The notes beneath the pieces are model-generated. The model did not search any database, had not been told where the DNA came from, and saw only the letters and a program-made list of their open reading frames with translations. A DNA stretch of 64,000 bases from Myxococcota bacterium (GTDB lineage Bacteria > Myxococcota_A > UBA9160 > SMWR01), in the NCBI GenBank assembly GCA_039030075.1, contig JBCCEW010000020.1:42796-106795 (forward strand), written 5' to 3'. Shown here piece by piece: positions 7,276 to 17,159 of this stretch. The position numbers and the translations under genes are program-made. Each line of letters opens with the position of its first letter. Within the stretch, counting starts at the first letter, position 1.

Positions 7276-8454
7276 TCAGGCGGGCTCGTTCGCGAGCCCG
7301 ACGTTCTGGAAGCGGGCGTTGACTTCGCGCACGGCCGGCACCGCTTTCCACAGCCACGCGCCGAAGACCAGGGCCACGAGCCAGGTCGGTAGGAAGAACG
7401 CGGCGGCAACCCACGCCGCCGCGAAGCCAAGGAGGCGCAACGCCGCGACACGGATGCGCTGGTTGGGCGTGCTCCCCTCGGAGCGCTGCTCGAAGGGGAC
7501 GGGTCGCAGGAACCAGCCGTTCGCCAGCAGCAGCATCACGAACAGCGGCCACGGCGCCGGCGTGGCGTCGAGCTCGGGGTCGGCATCCAGCGGCGCGTCG
7601 GTCGTGTCCCCGTCCTCCCCCGCCGTTCGAACGCGTCGCCAGACGTAGGCCGGGGTGGGGCGCGCGATCGCGCCGCCGATGTTCTGGCGGCTCGGCCGGG
7701 AGCGCCAGCGGTAGAGCACGCGACCCTCGCGGGAGAGCACCAGTACGCCGGGCTGGAAATAGCCCTTGGGGTGGGAGACCCAGTCGGCGGCGATCCACGC
7801 ACTCCCCTCGCGTTCGTCGCCCCAATCGGCGGTGAAGAGCGAGAGCCAACCGCGCTGCGCGCACGCGCCCGCGATCTCCTGATGCGGGTCGCCGACGTGC
7901 ACGAGACCCGTCTCCCAGTCGTCCTGGGCGTTGCGCGCAAGCGTCTGGGGTTCGCTCGTGACGGCGTAGACTTCGCCGCCGGCCGCGCGGATCTCGTCGA
8001 GCACGCCTTCCTTCACGTAGCCGCGCAACTCGCGGCGACAGGGCGGTCACCAGAAGCCGCGGTAGAAGAGCACCACCGTGAACGCGTGCTGGGGCACGGT
8101 CTTCTCGAGCCAATCGGACCGCACGCCCGCCGGCGGATCGAGGAGGGGCGCCGGGGAGCCGTCTTCGGGGGCCGCGTCGTCCAGATTTGCCGGGTCGTCC
8201 AGATGCGCCACGTCGAAACCCGCGGGCGCAGACGAGATCGAGAAGCGTTCGCGCAGACAGACGTCCTGGCCGTCCTCTTCTCCGCACAGGATCAGCTGGA
8301 ACTCCCGCACCGTGTCGTCGCTCGCGGGGACCGTGTCCGGGTCGAGGATCCCGGTGAGCTTGAACTCGCTGCCGCGTTCGCGCGAGAACGAGGCCCGGGC
8401 GGCTTCGGCCGCATCGGCGAGATGCGGCGGGATCGTCTCTTCGATTCGGGGCAT
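7276..8454 (-). CDS. Predicted selenoprotein: AhpC/TSA-like redoxin with UxxC motif and C-terminal membrane helices
   Basis: Two open frames in one register (8454-8050 and 8046-7276) are separated by a single TGA at 8047-8049. Read through, the join is FYRGFW-U-PPC-RREL, exactly the FWCPxC active site of AhpC/TSA-type thioredoxin-fold proteins with selenocysteine at residue 136 and the partner Cys at 139. Downstream reads as normal coding sequence: a peroxiredoxin-like core (VYAVTSEP, GVLVLSREGRVLYRW), then an Asp-rich linker and hydrophobic segments near 300-317 and 337-375. Total 392 residues. ATG at 8454 has GAGG eight bases upstream and was chosen over ATG at 8469. A hairpin suited to Sec insertion follows the TGA. 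It is first in an operon with FDOR and GMC genes and divergent from a TetR. Alternatives are a nonsense mutation or a base error; a TTG at 8028 could restart translation but would lack the active site. No selA/B/C/D is in the window. Confidence 0.85.
8020..8036 (-). promoter_or_regulatory. SECIS-like hairpin downstream of in-frame UGA
   Basis: In the mRNA, a perfect 6-bp stem GCCGCG / CGCGGC closes a 5-nt loop AGUUG, with G in the second loop position. Sixteen nucleotides separate the UGA from the apical loop. This fits the usual description of bacterial SECIS elements: inside the coding sequence, a short GC stem, a G near the start of the loop, and a loop roughly 16-37 nt after UGA. Confidence 0.65.
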
Positions 8455-8492
8455 CACGGGACCTCGCATCGATTTTCCGTTGCCTGTGCTAG

Positions 8493-8512
8493 ATTAGGTC
8501 GCGCTACCTAAT
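8493..8512. promoter_or_regulatory. 20-bp palindrome, probable TetR operator for the selenoprotein operon
   Basis: Arms ATTAGGT and ACCTAAT are separated by six bases of which four also pair, leaving one mismatched pair in 20 bp. It lies between the divergent selenoprotein start (8454) and TetR start (8550), placed to repress both. It stands out as AT-rich in GC-rich surroundings. Confidence 0.7.
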
Positions 8513-8549
8513 TCGTCAACCGGTTCCGTTCGATTCCACGGGGGGGCGC

Positions 8550-9224
8550 ATGAGCGAGCGCGAGAGCACGCCGGATCGCATCCTGGAGGCTGGCCGCCGG
8601 CTCTTCAACGACCAGGGCTATGCCGCGACGACCCTCACGGAGATCGCCGCCGAGGTCGGGATCTCCCAGGGCAACCTCACCTACCACTTCCCCACGAAGC
8701 AGGATCTCGCGCTGCGGCTCGAGGCCCAGACCCGTGCCCGCTTTCACGCGCGCCGCGCCGAGGCACGCCCGGGCGACGTCGCCGACGACTACGTCGCCCA
8801 CCTCCTGTTCGGGATGAACACCATCTGGGACAGTCGCTTCATTCTCCGAGATCGCGCCCAGTACCTCGATGCTGCACAGCTCGAACCCGATCCGGACCTC
8901 GCGGCCGATTTCGATGATCTCTTTGCGCTGCTCGCGCGTACCGAGAAGGAAGGGCTGTTTCGGCGAGACCTCGGCGTCGACCTGCGAGTCCTGGTGCGTT
9001 CGCTGTGGATCGTGAGCCGCTACTGGATGGATCACCTGCGCGAGGCGGAGGGGCTGCAGCAGATCGGCTGGGAGGATCAGGAGCGGGGCATTCAGCACCA
9101 TTTCGCGGTGCTCCTGCCCTGTCTGACCGCCCCTGCGCGGCGCCGCTTCGAGGCCGCGCTGCATCGGGCCGTCGATGCGCCGGCGTCGGCGATGCGCGCT
9201 CGGGACGCGGCGGCGCATGGCTAA
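8550..9224 (+). CDS. TetR family transcriptional regulator (selenoprotein operon-divergent)
   Basis: 224-residue TetR regulator. The N-terminal DNA-binding domain reads DRILEAGRRLFNDQGYAATTLTEIAAEVGISQGNLTYHF at about residues 9-48, followed by PTKQDL. The C-terminal ligand domain contains several Trp/Tyr/His residues (SLWIVSRYWMDHL), suggesting a hydrophobic ligand. ATG at 8550 directly precedes the HTH. It is divergently arranged with the redoxin/FDOR/GMC operon over a strong palindrome, which is the best candidate operator. The inducer is unknown. Confidence 0.88.
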   Translation: MSERESTPDRILEAGRRLFNDQGYAATTLTEIAAEVGISQGNLTYHFPTKQDLALRLEAQTRARFHARRAEARPGDVADDYVAHLLFGMNTIWDSRFILRDRAQYLDAAQLEPDPDLAADFDDLFALLARTEKEGLFRRDLGVDLRVLVRSLWIVSRYWMDHLREAEGLQQIGWEDQERGIQHHFAVLLPCLTAPARRRFEAALHRAVDAPASAMRARDAAAHG

Positions 9225-9389
9225 GCGCGGGAAAGCGCGGGAGAATGGGCTCGGGCGTCGACCGGCCCCGGACGCGGGCTGGGGCGGGCGCCCGATCCCG
9301 TGGAGGACAGGGGCCGTCGGGCACGGCATCCTCCCCGGGCTTCGTGACGGGTTCCGCGGCAATTCTGGCGATCTCCACAGGAGTAGACG

Positions 9390-11036
9390 ATGACCGACAA
9401 GTCCCAATCGACAGAACACTACGACGTGGTCGTGATCGGCGCGGGTGTCAGCGGCATGTACGCCCTGCATCACCTGCGCGAGATGGGACTCTCGGTGCGG
9501 GTCTACGACGGGGCGAAGGACATCGGCGGTACCTGGTGGTACAACCGCTACCCGGGAGCGCGCGTCGACGGTCCAGGCAGTCCCTGGTACTGCTACACGT
9601 TCTCCGACGAGCTGATGAAGGAATGGGATTGGGCCGAGACCCAGTCCGAGCAGTCGGATGTGCTCGCGTATCTCGCGCACGTCGCCGATCGGTTCGACCT
9701 GCGGCGCGACATCCAGTTCGAGACCTGGGTGCAGGACGCGCGCTACGACGAGGCTTCCCAGCGCTGGACGGTCGAGACCAGCACCGGCGTGCGGGCCTCG
9801 GCTCCGTACCTGATCTGCGCGGTCGGAGCGCTCTCGACTGCGAACATGCCGGACATTCCGGGCATCAAGGACTTCGCTGGCGAGTGCTACCACACGGGTC
9901 AGTGGCCCCACGAGCCGGTCTCGTTCGAGGGTAAGCGGGTGGCCGTGATCGGCACGGGCTCGTCGGGAATCCAGTCGATCCCCGAGATCGCCAAGACGGC
10001 CGATCACCTGACGGTGCTGCAGCGCACCGCCCAGTTCGCCTTCCCCTGCGGAAATCGTCCCATCACACCTGAGGAGCTGACCGAGGCGAGGAAGGCATGG
10101 GACGGGGTGCGCGAGAAGATGTACGCGCACAACGGAGGCTTCCCCCACGATCCCAACCCGGACCGTTCGGCCATGGACGACACGCCCGAGGCGCGCGAAG
10201 CCCTGTACGAGAAGCTCTGGGAGCGCGGGGGCTTCCAGTTCTTCCTGAATCTCTACAACGACATCGCGACCAACGAAGAGTCGAACAAGACGCTCTCCGA
10301 CTTCGTGCGGAAGAAGATCGCCGAACGGGTGAACGATCCTGAGACCGCACGAAAGCTGATGCCCGATCACTTCGTGATGACGAAGCGGCCGATCCTGGAT
10401 GACGGGTACTTCGAGACCTACAACCGCGACAACGTCGACCTCGTCGACCTCCGCGAAGACCCGATCGAGCGCTTCACCCCGACCAGCGTCGTGACCCGCT
10501 CGGGAGAACACCCGATCGACATGCTCGTTTTGGCGACCGGGTACGACGCGATCAGCGGCTCCATGCTGCGACTGAACCCGAAGGGCCGCGGCGGCGTGAG
10601 CCTGAAGGAGCGCTGGGGTGACGCCTTCCACAACTATCTCGGCATGACGATCGCCGGCTTCCCGAACCTGTTCATGATCCACGGTCCCGGGTCGCCGGGC
10701 GTGTTCTACAACATGCCGCTGGGCGCCGAGCGCCAGATGAACTGGATCGGCACGCTCATGCAGCACCTCGAGAAGCAGGGCGCCGGGTCGGTCGAGCCGA
10801 CCACCGAGAGCGAAGACGCCTGGGGAAGCGAAGTGTCGGGGATCGCCAATGCGACGCTCTTCCCGCGCACCGACTCGTGGTGGACGGGTGCCAACGTCGA
10901 AGGCAAGCCGAAGGGCTTCTCCGCCTACCTCGGTGGGTCGATCTACTACCTGCGGATCGCCGACATCGCCTCGAAGGAATACGCCGGTTTCGTGTTCGAG
11001 CCCGCCCAGACCGCAGAGGACGCTCAGGCGTCCTGA
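9390..11036 (+). CDS. Type I Baeyer-Villiger / flavin-containing monooxygenase
   Basis: 548-residue FAD- and NADPH-dependent monooxygenase of the cyclohexanone/phenylacetone monooxygenase group. It shows the FAD motif GAGVSG at 17-22, the GGTWWYNRYPGARVD block at 47-60, the type I BVMO fingerprint FAGECYHTGQWP at 162-173, and the second Rossmann motif GTGSSGIQ. The length is normal. Such enzymes insert oxygen next to a ketone, giving esters or lactones. AGGAG lies upstream of the ATG. A long stem-loop covers its stop codon, facing the convergent aldo-keto reductase. The substrate cannot be predicted from sequence. Confidence 0.92.
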   Translation: MTDKSQSTEHYDVVVIGAGVSGMYALHHLREMGLSVRVYDGAKDIGGTWWYNRYPGARVDGPGSPWYCYTFSDELMKEWDWAETQSEQSDVLAYLAHVADRFDLRRDIQFETWVQDARYDEASQRWTVETSTGVRASAPYLICAVGALSTANMPDIPGIKDFAGECYHTGQWPHEPVSFEGKRVAVIGTGSSGIQSIPEIAKTADHLTVLQRTAQFAFPCGNRPITPEELTEARKAWDGVREKMYAHNGGFPHDPNPDRSAMDDTPEAREALYEKLWERGGFQFFLNLYNDIATNEESNKTLSDFVRKKIAERVNDPETARKLMPDHFVMTKRPILDDGYFETYNRDNVDLVDLREDPIERFTPTSVVTRSGEHPIDMLVLATGYDAISGSMLRLNPKGRGGVSLKERWGDAFHNYLGMTIAGFPNLFMIHGPGSPGVFYNMPLGAERQMNWIGTLMQHLEKQGAGSVEPTTESEDAWGSEVSGIANATLFPRTDSWWTGANVEGKPKGFSAYLGGSIYYLRIADIASKEYAGFVFEPAQTAEDAQAS

Positions 11037-11041
11037 GCGTC
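11019..11041. terminator. Perfect stem-loop overlapping the BVMO stop codon
   Basis: Arms GACGCTCAGG and CCTGAGCGTC (10 bp, perfect) with a 3-nt loop CGT. The stop codon at 11034-11036 lies in the right arm, and the next gene converges 18 bp away. Probably a bidirectional terminator without T-run. Confidence 0.55.
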
Positions 11042-11054
11042 GGGGTCGCGCCGG

Positions 11055-12038
11055 CTAGGCGCGGGGCGGCACCACCGCATCGATCCGGGCGATCTCCTCG
11101 GGCGCGAGCGCGGGTCCGTTGGCGGCGTCGATGCACTGCTGGAGTTCGGCCCGGTTCTTGACGCCGAGCACGAGCGTGTCGACGCCCTCCATGGCCAGCG
11201 CATAGCGGTGGGCCAGCACCGCCGGGTCGGCCCCCAGCTCCTTCGCCAACGCGCGATACCCCGCGGCGCGATCGAAGTCGCGCTGCTCGGCAGACTCGTC
11301 ACCGACATCGCGATCGATGGCGTTCGCCAGCGAGCCGCTCGCGACCGCGCGGATCCCCATGACTCCGACCGAACTCTCCTGGGCCGCGCGAATCGACGCG
11401 CGCGGGTCCGGCGCCTGGTGGGCGATGTGCATGCTGCCCGGCGAGTCGAGCAGGTTCGTGATGCACTGCACCGCGTCCGGCCCCGGGGTCGCCCGAATCG
11501 CAGCGAGCTCCGCCGGCAAGCCGCCCGCCGCCGTGATGCCCCAGCCACCGATGCGGCCGCTCGCCTTCCACTTCTCGAAGACCGGCACCACGTGGTCGCA
11601 GTAGACGGACCATTCGGTCGAGATCGCCGGGAGCAGGGCGGGCATGGTCACGTCGTTCCAGCCGTCCGGGATCACGCGCCCGTGGAGGAAGAAGAGATCG
11701 ACGCGATCGCGCTTCAAGCGTGCGAGGCTCTTCTCGAGGGAGTGCTCGAGCCGGGATTCGATCTCGTCGGGGGGCTTCTGGCCGAGCATGCACTTCGTGG
11801 TGACGCGCAGATCGTCGGGATCGCCATCGCCGAAGGCGAGCCCCATCACCGTCTCGGCTTCCCCCTCGATCCCGTAGATCGGGGCCATGTCGAACAGCCG
11901 GATGCCGGCGTCATAGGCGGCGCGCACCGTGGCGATCGCCTCGTCGCGCGATGTGGATCCCCAGACCTGGCCGATTCCGCCGCCGCCCAGGGTCAGCTGG
12001 CTGACTTCGAACAGGCGTCCAAAGGGGCGCGTTTCCAA
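11055..12038 (-). CDS. Aldo/keto reductase
   Basis: 327-residue NAD(P)H-dependent aldo-keto reductase of (beta/alpha)8 fold. The catalytic tetrad is visible: Asp50 and Tyr55 in FDMAPIYG, Lys82 in TTK, and His119 in FFLHG. The start codon is TTG at 12038, supported by a strong GGAGGAA site. It is closest in style to the D-threo-aldose 1-dehydrogenase / pyridoxal-reductase-like branch. It lies between two BVMO genes, converging on one and diverging from the other, so carbonyl reduction of BVMO-related substrates is plausible but unproven. Confidence 0.85.
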   Translation of the reverse strand: METRPFGRLFEVSQLTLGGGGIGQVWGSTSRDEAIATVRAAYDAGIRLFDMAPIYGIEGEAETVMGLAFGDGDPDDLRVTTKCMLGQKPPDEIESRLEHSLEKSLARLKRDRVDLFFLHGRVIPDGWNDVTMPALLPAISTEWSVYCDHVVPVFEKWKASGRIGGWGITAAGGLPAELAAIRATPGPDAVQCITNLLDSPGSMHIAHQAPDPRASIRAAQESSVGVMGIRAVASGSLANAIDRDVGDESAEQRDFDRAAGYRALAKELGADPAVLAHRYALAMEGVDTLVLGVKNRAELQQCIDAANGPALAPEEIARIDAVVPPRA

Positions 12039-12203
12039 CGGCTTCCTCCGATCTACAGGTGACGAGGGGACGCGACGGCGGTCCCGAGCCGCGCGGTGCC
12101 GTGACCCTACGAGCGCGGGTATGGTTTGGCAACCGAGTCGTCAGTACGCCTGCGGCGTTCCCCCGGCTCGCAAGGTTCGACTTCGAGAAAGCGAGGCCCC
12201 CGC

Positions 12204-14015
<1,812 letters not shown>

Positions 14016-14029
14016 GAGATCGACCCACC

Positions 14030-15094
14030 GTGATTCACCGAACCATCAGAGCGCTCGCGATGGCAGCCACGATGGGGATCGCAGCGACGGGCTGCATCTC
14101 CGACGGGGAGTCGGTGGTGCCCGAGGGGCAGGGCGTCCTTACCTTGGACGCCGGAACCTTCGAGGCCTTCCCCTTGCCGGCGTACGTCGCCGACGACGTC
14201 TCGGGCGCGTACAAGAGCTACTTCGTCGAGGTGGAGCCCGGAATCAAGGTGCACGTCCTCGAGGTGGGCTCCGGGTTCCCGATGTTCCTGCAGCACGGCA
14301 ACCCGACCTCCGGCCTTCTGTATCGAAAGGTGGCAGCCGCCCTCCCGACGAATCGGGTGCGGGTGATCATGCCGACCCTCGTGGGCCTCGGCTTCTCGAG
14401 CAAGATCCCCGCAAGCCAGCACACCCTCGAGAACCACATTCGCTGGATCCAGGCAGTGCTCGAGCAGCTCGGGTTGACCGAGCTGGTCTATGCCGGCCAG
14501 GACTGGGGCGGGCCGATCGGCATGGGGGCGCTTGCGCGTTCGCCCGGCCTCTTGAGAGGGGCGGTGGTGATGAACACCGGGTTCAACGCACCCACGGAGG
14601 AGACGAGCCTCTCTCGTGCACATGATCTCGCGAAGACTCCGGTGGTGGGTGAGCTCCTGATCGAGGGCCTCGTCTCGATCTTCGATCGGCTTCCGGACAT
14701 GCAGGGCGACCCCGACTCGATCCCGCCCGATGTGGTCGAGCTCTATGGCCGCCCGGTCGAGGAGAGCGGGAACGACAAGGCGCCGCTCGCGATGATGCGC
14801 ATGGTGACGGACGGGCCCGAGCACCCGAGCGCCGCGGCCATGCGGGAGATCGAGGCCTACGTCCAGGGGTTGGAGATCCCCGTGGAGCTGGTGTGGGGAA
14901 TGAACGACCCGATCCTCGCGAAGGGCCTGCCGCGCATGCAGGAGAACTTTCCGGAGGCACCGGTGACCGAAACCGAAGCCGGGCACTTCCTGCAAGAGGA
15001 GGTGCCGGAGGAGATCGCGGCGGCGCTCGTTCGGGTGATGGAGCGGGCAGGTGCGCCCAGGGGAGGCCCTTCGGGCTCGGCCGGAGGTCGCTAG
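14030..15094 (+). CDS. Lipoprotein alpha/beta hydrolase of the haloalkane dehalogenase group
   Basis: 354 residues from a GTG start preceded by AGGAG. The N-terminus is a lipoprotein signal with a plausible lipobox ending ATG-Cys22. The mature part is an alpha/beta hydrolase: HGNPTS oxyanion/halide Asn at about 91, nucleophile Asp158 in AGQDWGG with the halide-binding Trp159, acid Asp293 in VWGMNDP, and His319 in EAGHFLQ. This set matches haloalkane dehalogenases, which are normally cytoplasmic, so a lipid-anchored version is unusual. Relatives with this triad also include fluoroacetate dehalogenase and epoxide hydrolases. It overlaps the operon of the upstream BVMO (14-bp gap). Confidence 0.82.
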   Translation: MIHRTIRALAMAATMGIAATGCISDGESVVPEGQGVLTLDAGTFEAFPLPAYVADDVSGAYKSYFVEVEPGIKVHVLEVGSGFPMFLQHGNPTSGLLYRKVAAALPTNRVRVIMPTLVGLGFSSKIPASQHTLENHIRWIQAVLEQLGLTELVYAGQDWGGPIGMGALARSPGLLRGAVVMNTGFNAPTEETSLSRAHDLAKTPVVGELLIEGLVSIFDRLPDMQGDPDSIPPDVVELYGRPVEESGNDKAPLAMMRMVTDGPEHPSAAAMREIEAYVQGLEIPVELVWGMNDPILAKGLPRMQENFPEAPVTETEAGHFLQEEVPEEIAAALVRVMERAGAPRGGPSGSAGGR

Positions 15095-15198
15095 CGACTC
15101 TGCCCAGGGGGCGAAATTCGTCATCTGCACCAAGGGTTTAGGGAGGTTCCCGTGGTGGTTCCGGGTGCCCTCGGTTGCCCCTGCGGTCGGCCTCAAGT

Positions 15199-15214
15199 AT
15201 GAACTGAACTTCAT
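15199..15214. promoter_or_regulatory. Imperfect palindrome at the TetR start, possible operator
   Basis: ATGAA and TTCAT arms surround six bases, of which one further pair matches. The right arm overlaps the ATG at 15213. Weak evidence from symmetry and position only. Confidence 0.35.
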
Positions 15215-15824
15215 GTCAGAAATGCCCCTCGCGCCCGAGGCCGCGGCCAACGGGCATACGACACGCCGTCTCGAGACCCGGCGCCGTTTGCTCGAGGCGG
15301 GCACCGAGCTCTTCGCGCGGGACGGCGTGCGCGCCGTCACCACGAGCGCGATCGCGCGCCAGGCCGGCGTCGCCACGGGGACCTTCTATCTCCACTTCCC
15401 GGACAAGCACGCGCTCTTCGAAGAGTTGGCCGACGCGGCGCTCGAAGAGATGCGACCGCAGCCCGATCGCGACCCGACCGGGCGCGTGAGCCCGAAGGCG
15501 CTGCGGCGTGAGCTCGCGCGGATGGTGGAAGTCGCGGAACGCCGCCGAAATCTCATCCGCGCGGTCTTCGATCGCGGCGAGGGGTCCGGGCTGGCCGAGC
15601 GGATCCAGGACCGGATTGCGCGCGGACTCGAAGAGACCTACACGCGGCGTTTTCGCGAGGAAGGCATCGATCTCCACGCCGTCGCCGCCGCCCAGGCACG
15701 CGCCGCCGTTCTGGTCCGCGTGATCGCGTGGTGGGCCGAAGACCCCACCCGCGCGTCCCGCGACGAAGTCGTCGACGTCTTGATGGAAATGACCCCCCGA
15801 AGGTTCCAGGAGGACTCCCCATGA
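15213..15824 (+). CDS. TetR family transcriptional regulator (P450-coupled)
   Basis: 203-residue TetR regulator: TRRRLLEAGTELFARDGVRAVTTSAIARQAGVATGTFYLHFPDKHALF forms the HTH at about residues 19-68. Two ATG codons, 15213 and 15222, are possible starts; the first is used here. The stop codon overlaps the ATG of the P450 gene by four bases (ATGA), so regulator and P450 are translationally coupled, suggesting that the regulator senses a P450 substrate or product. Confidence 0.85.
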   Translation: MSEMPLAPEAAANGHTTRRLETRRRLLEAGTELFARDGVRAVTTSAIARQAGVATGTFYLHFPDKHALFEELADAALEEMRPQPDRDPTGRVSPKALRRELARMVEVAERRRNLIRAVFDRGEGSGLAERIQDRIARGLEETYTRRFREEGIDLHAVAAAQARAAVLVRVIAWWAEDPTRASRDEVVDVLMEMTPRRFQEDSP

Positions 15825-17146
15825 GCGACCCCGCGATGCAGCCGATCCCGCCGGCTGGCCCGACCTATCGCACGCCCGAGCAAGAGCAGGCGGCGAAGGG
15901 CAAGGGCGTGGCCCCCGCCGACGAACTCGCGCTCGAAGTCGTCAACCCGCTCAACGCCCATCTGTTCCGCGAGAACCGCTGGCAGGGCTACTTCGAGCGC
16001 CTGCGCCGGGAAGATCCGATCCATTTGAGCGAGATCGAAACCGCGGGTCGCTACTGGTCGGTCACGAAGTACGACGACATCAAGACCGTCAGCACCCACT
16101 GGGAGACGTTCTCGTCGTCCTACGGGATCACCCTCGGCTTCAAGCCCGGGACCGACGCCAACTTCATGCAGCTCGGATCGGCCCCGGCGTTCATCCAGCA
16201 GGACCCGCCCACCCAGACCGAGCAGCGCAAGACGGTCCGGCCCTCGGTCGCCCCGCGCAACCTGGCGAAGCTCGAGCCGCTGATCCGGCAGCGCACGGTC
16301 GAAGTGCTCGACGCCTTGCCCGAGGGCGAGACCTTCGATTGGGTGGACACCGTGTCGATCGAGCTGACCACGCTGATGCTGGCGACGCTCTTCGACTTCC
16401 CGCTCGAAGATCGCCGGAAGCTGACGCGCTGGTCCGACATCGTGTTCGCGATTCCCGAGCCGGGCGGCGTCGTGGAATCCATGGAGCAGAAGCGGGAGGA
16501 GCTCTGGGAGTGCGTGCAGTATTTCGGCCAGCTCTTCGAGCGGCGGCGGCGCGACCCGGGGGACGACCTCGTCTCGATGCTCGCGACGGGCGCGGCCACG
16601 AAGGACATGACCGCCGTCGAGCACCTCGGCAACCTGCTGCTCCTGATCGTCGGCGGCAACGACACCACGCGGAACACGATGACGGGCAGCGTCTATTCCC
16701 TGACCCATCTGTTCCCGGACGAGCACCGAAAGCTCGCCGCCGACCCGAGCCTCATGCGCAACATGGTGTCGGAGGTGATCCGCTGGCAGACGCCACTCTC
16801 CTACATGCGGCGCACCGCGCAGCACGACACCGAGCTCGAGGGACGCCAGATCCGCAAACACGATCAGCTGCTGCTCTGGTACGTGTCGGGGAATCGCGAC
16901 GAAGACGTCTTCGAGAACGGCGACGTCCTCGACATCGAACGCCCGAATGCATCGCGGCATCTCTCCTTCGGCTACGGCGTGCACTTCTGCATGGGGAGCC
17001 GCCTGGCCGAGATGCAGCTTCGCGTCCTGTGGGAGGAGATCTTGCAGCGTTCCCTGCGGATCGAGGTCCAGGAAGAGCCCAGCCGGACGTTCTCGTCCTT
17101 CGTGAAGGGCTACACGAAACTCCCGGTGGTGGTGACGCGCGGGTAG
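15821..17146 (+). CDS. Cytochrome P450
   Basis: 441-residue soluble bacterial P450. The I-helix oxygen-activation motif is GGNDTT at 278-283, the K-helix ExxR is EVIR at 318-321, and the haem loop is FGYGVHFCMG with ligand Cys390. No membrane anchor is seen, so it needs separate ferredoxin and reductase partners, which are absent from the window. Overall pattern (GRYWSVTKYDDI, SSYGITL, SRHLSFGYG) is that of class I enzymes related to the linalool hydroxylase and CYP124/125/142 steroid-terpenoid group; the exact family needs alignment. AGGAGG lies ahead of the ATG, inside the upstream TetR gene. Confidence 0.92.
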   Translation: MSDPAMQPIPPAGPTYRTPEQEQAAKGKGVAPADELALEVVNPLNAHLFRENRWQGYFERLRREDPIHLSEIETAGRYWSVTKYDDIKTVSTHWETFSSSYGITLGFKPGTDANFMQLGSAPAFIQQDPPTQTEQRKTVRPSVAPRNLAKLEPLIRQRTVEVLDALPEGETFDWVDTVSIELTTLMLATLFDFPLEDRRKLTRWSDIVFAIPEPGGVVESMEQKREELWECVQYFGQLFERRRRDPGDDLVSMLATGAATKDMTAVEHLGNLLLLIVGGNDTTRNTMTGSVYSLTHLFPDEHRKLAADPSLMRNMVSEVIRWQTPLSYMRRTAQHDTELEGRQIRKHDQLLLWYVSGNRDEDVFENGDVLDIERPNASRHLSFGYGVHFCMGSRLAEMQLRVLWEEILQRSLRIEVQEEPSRTFSSFVKGYTKLPVVVTRG

Positions 17147-17159
17147 CGCGGCGGCGACG

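Noticed and set aside
8029..8049. The redoxin as a pseudogene broken by a nonsense codon
   Set aside because: The stop is exactly at a conserved Cys codon position, is TGA, is followed by a SECIS-like hairpin, and the downstream frame shows no decay. It remains the main alternative and needs genome-level proof.
12126..12203. N-terminal extension of the second BVMO from ATG 12126
   Set aside because: The added 26 residues are basic and low-complexity, whereas the GTG at 12204 has a GAGG site and gives a family-typical N-terminus.
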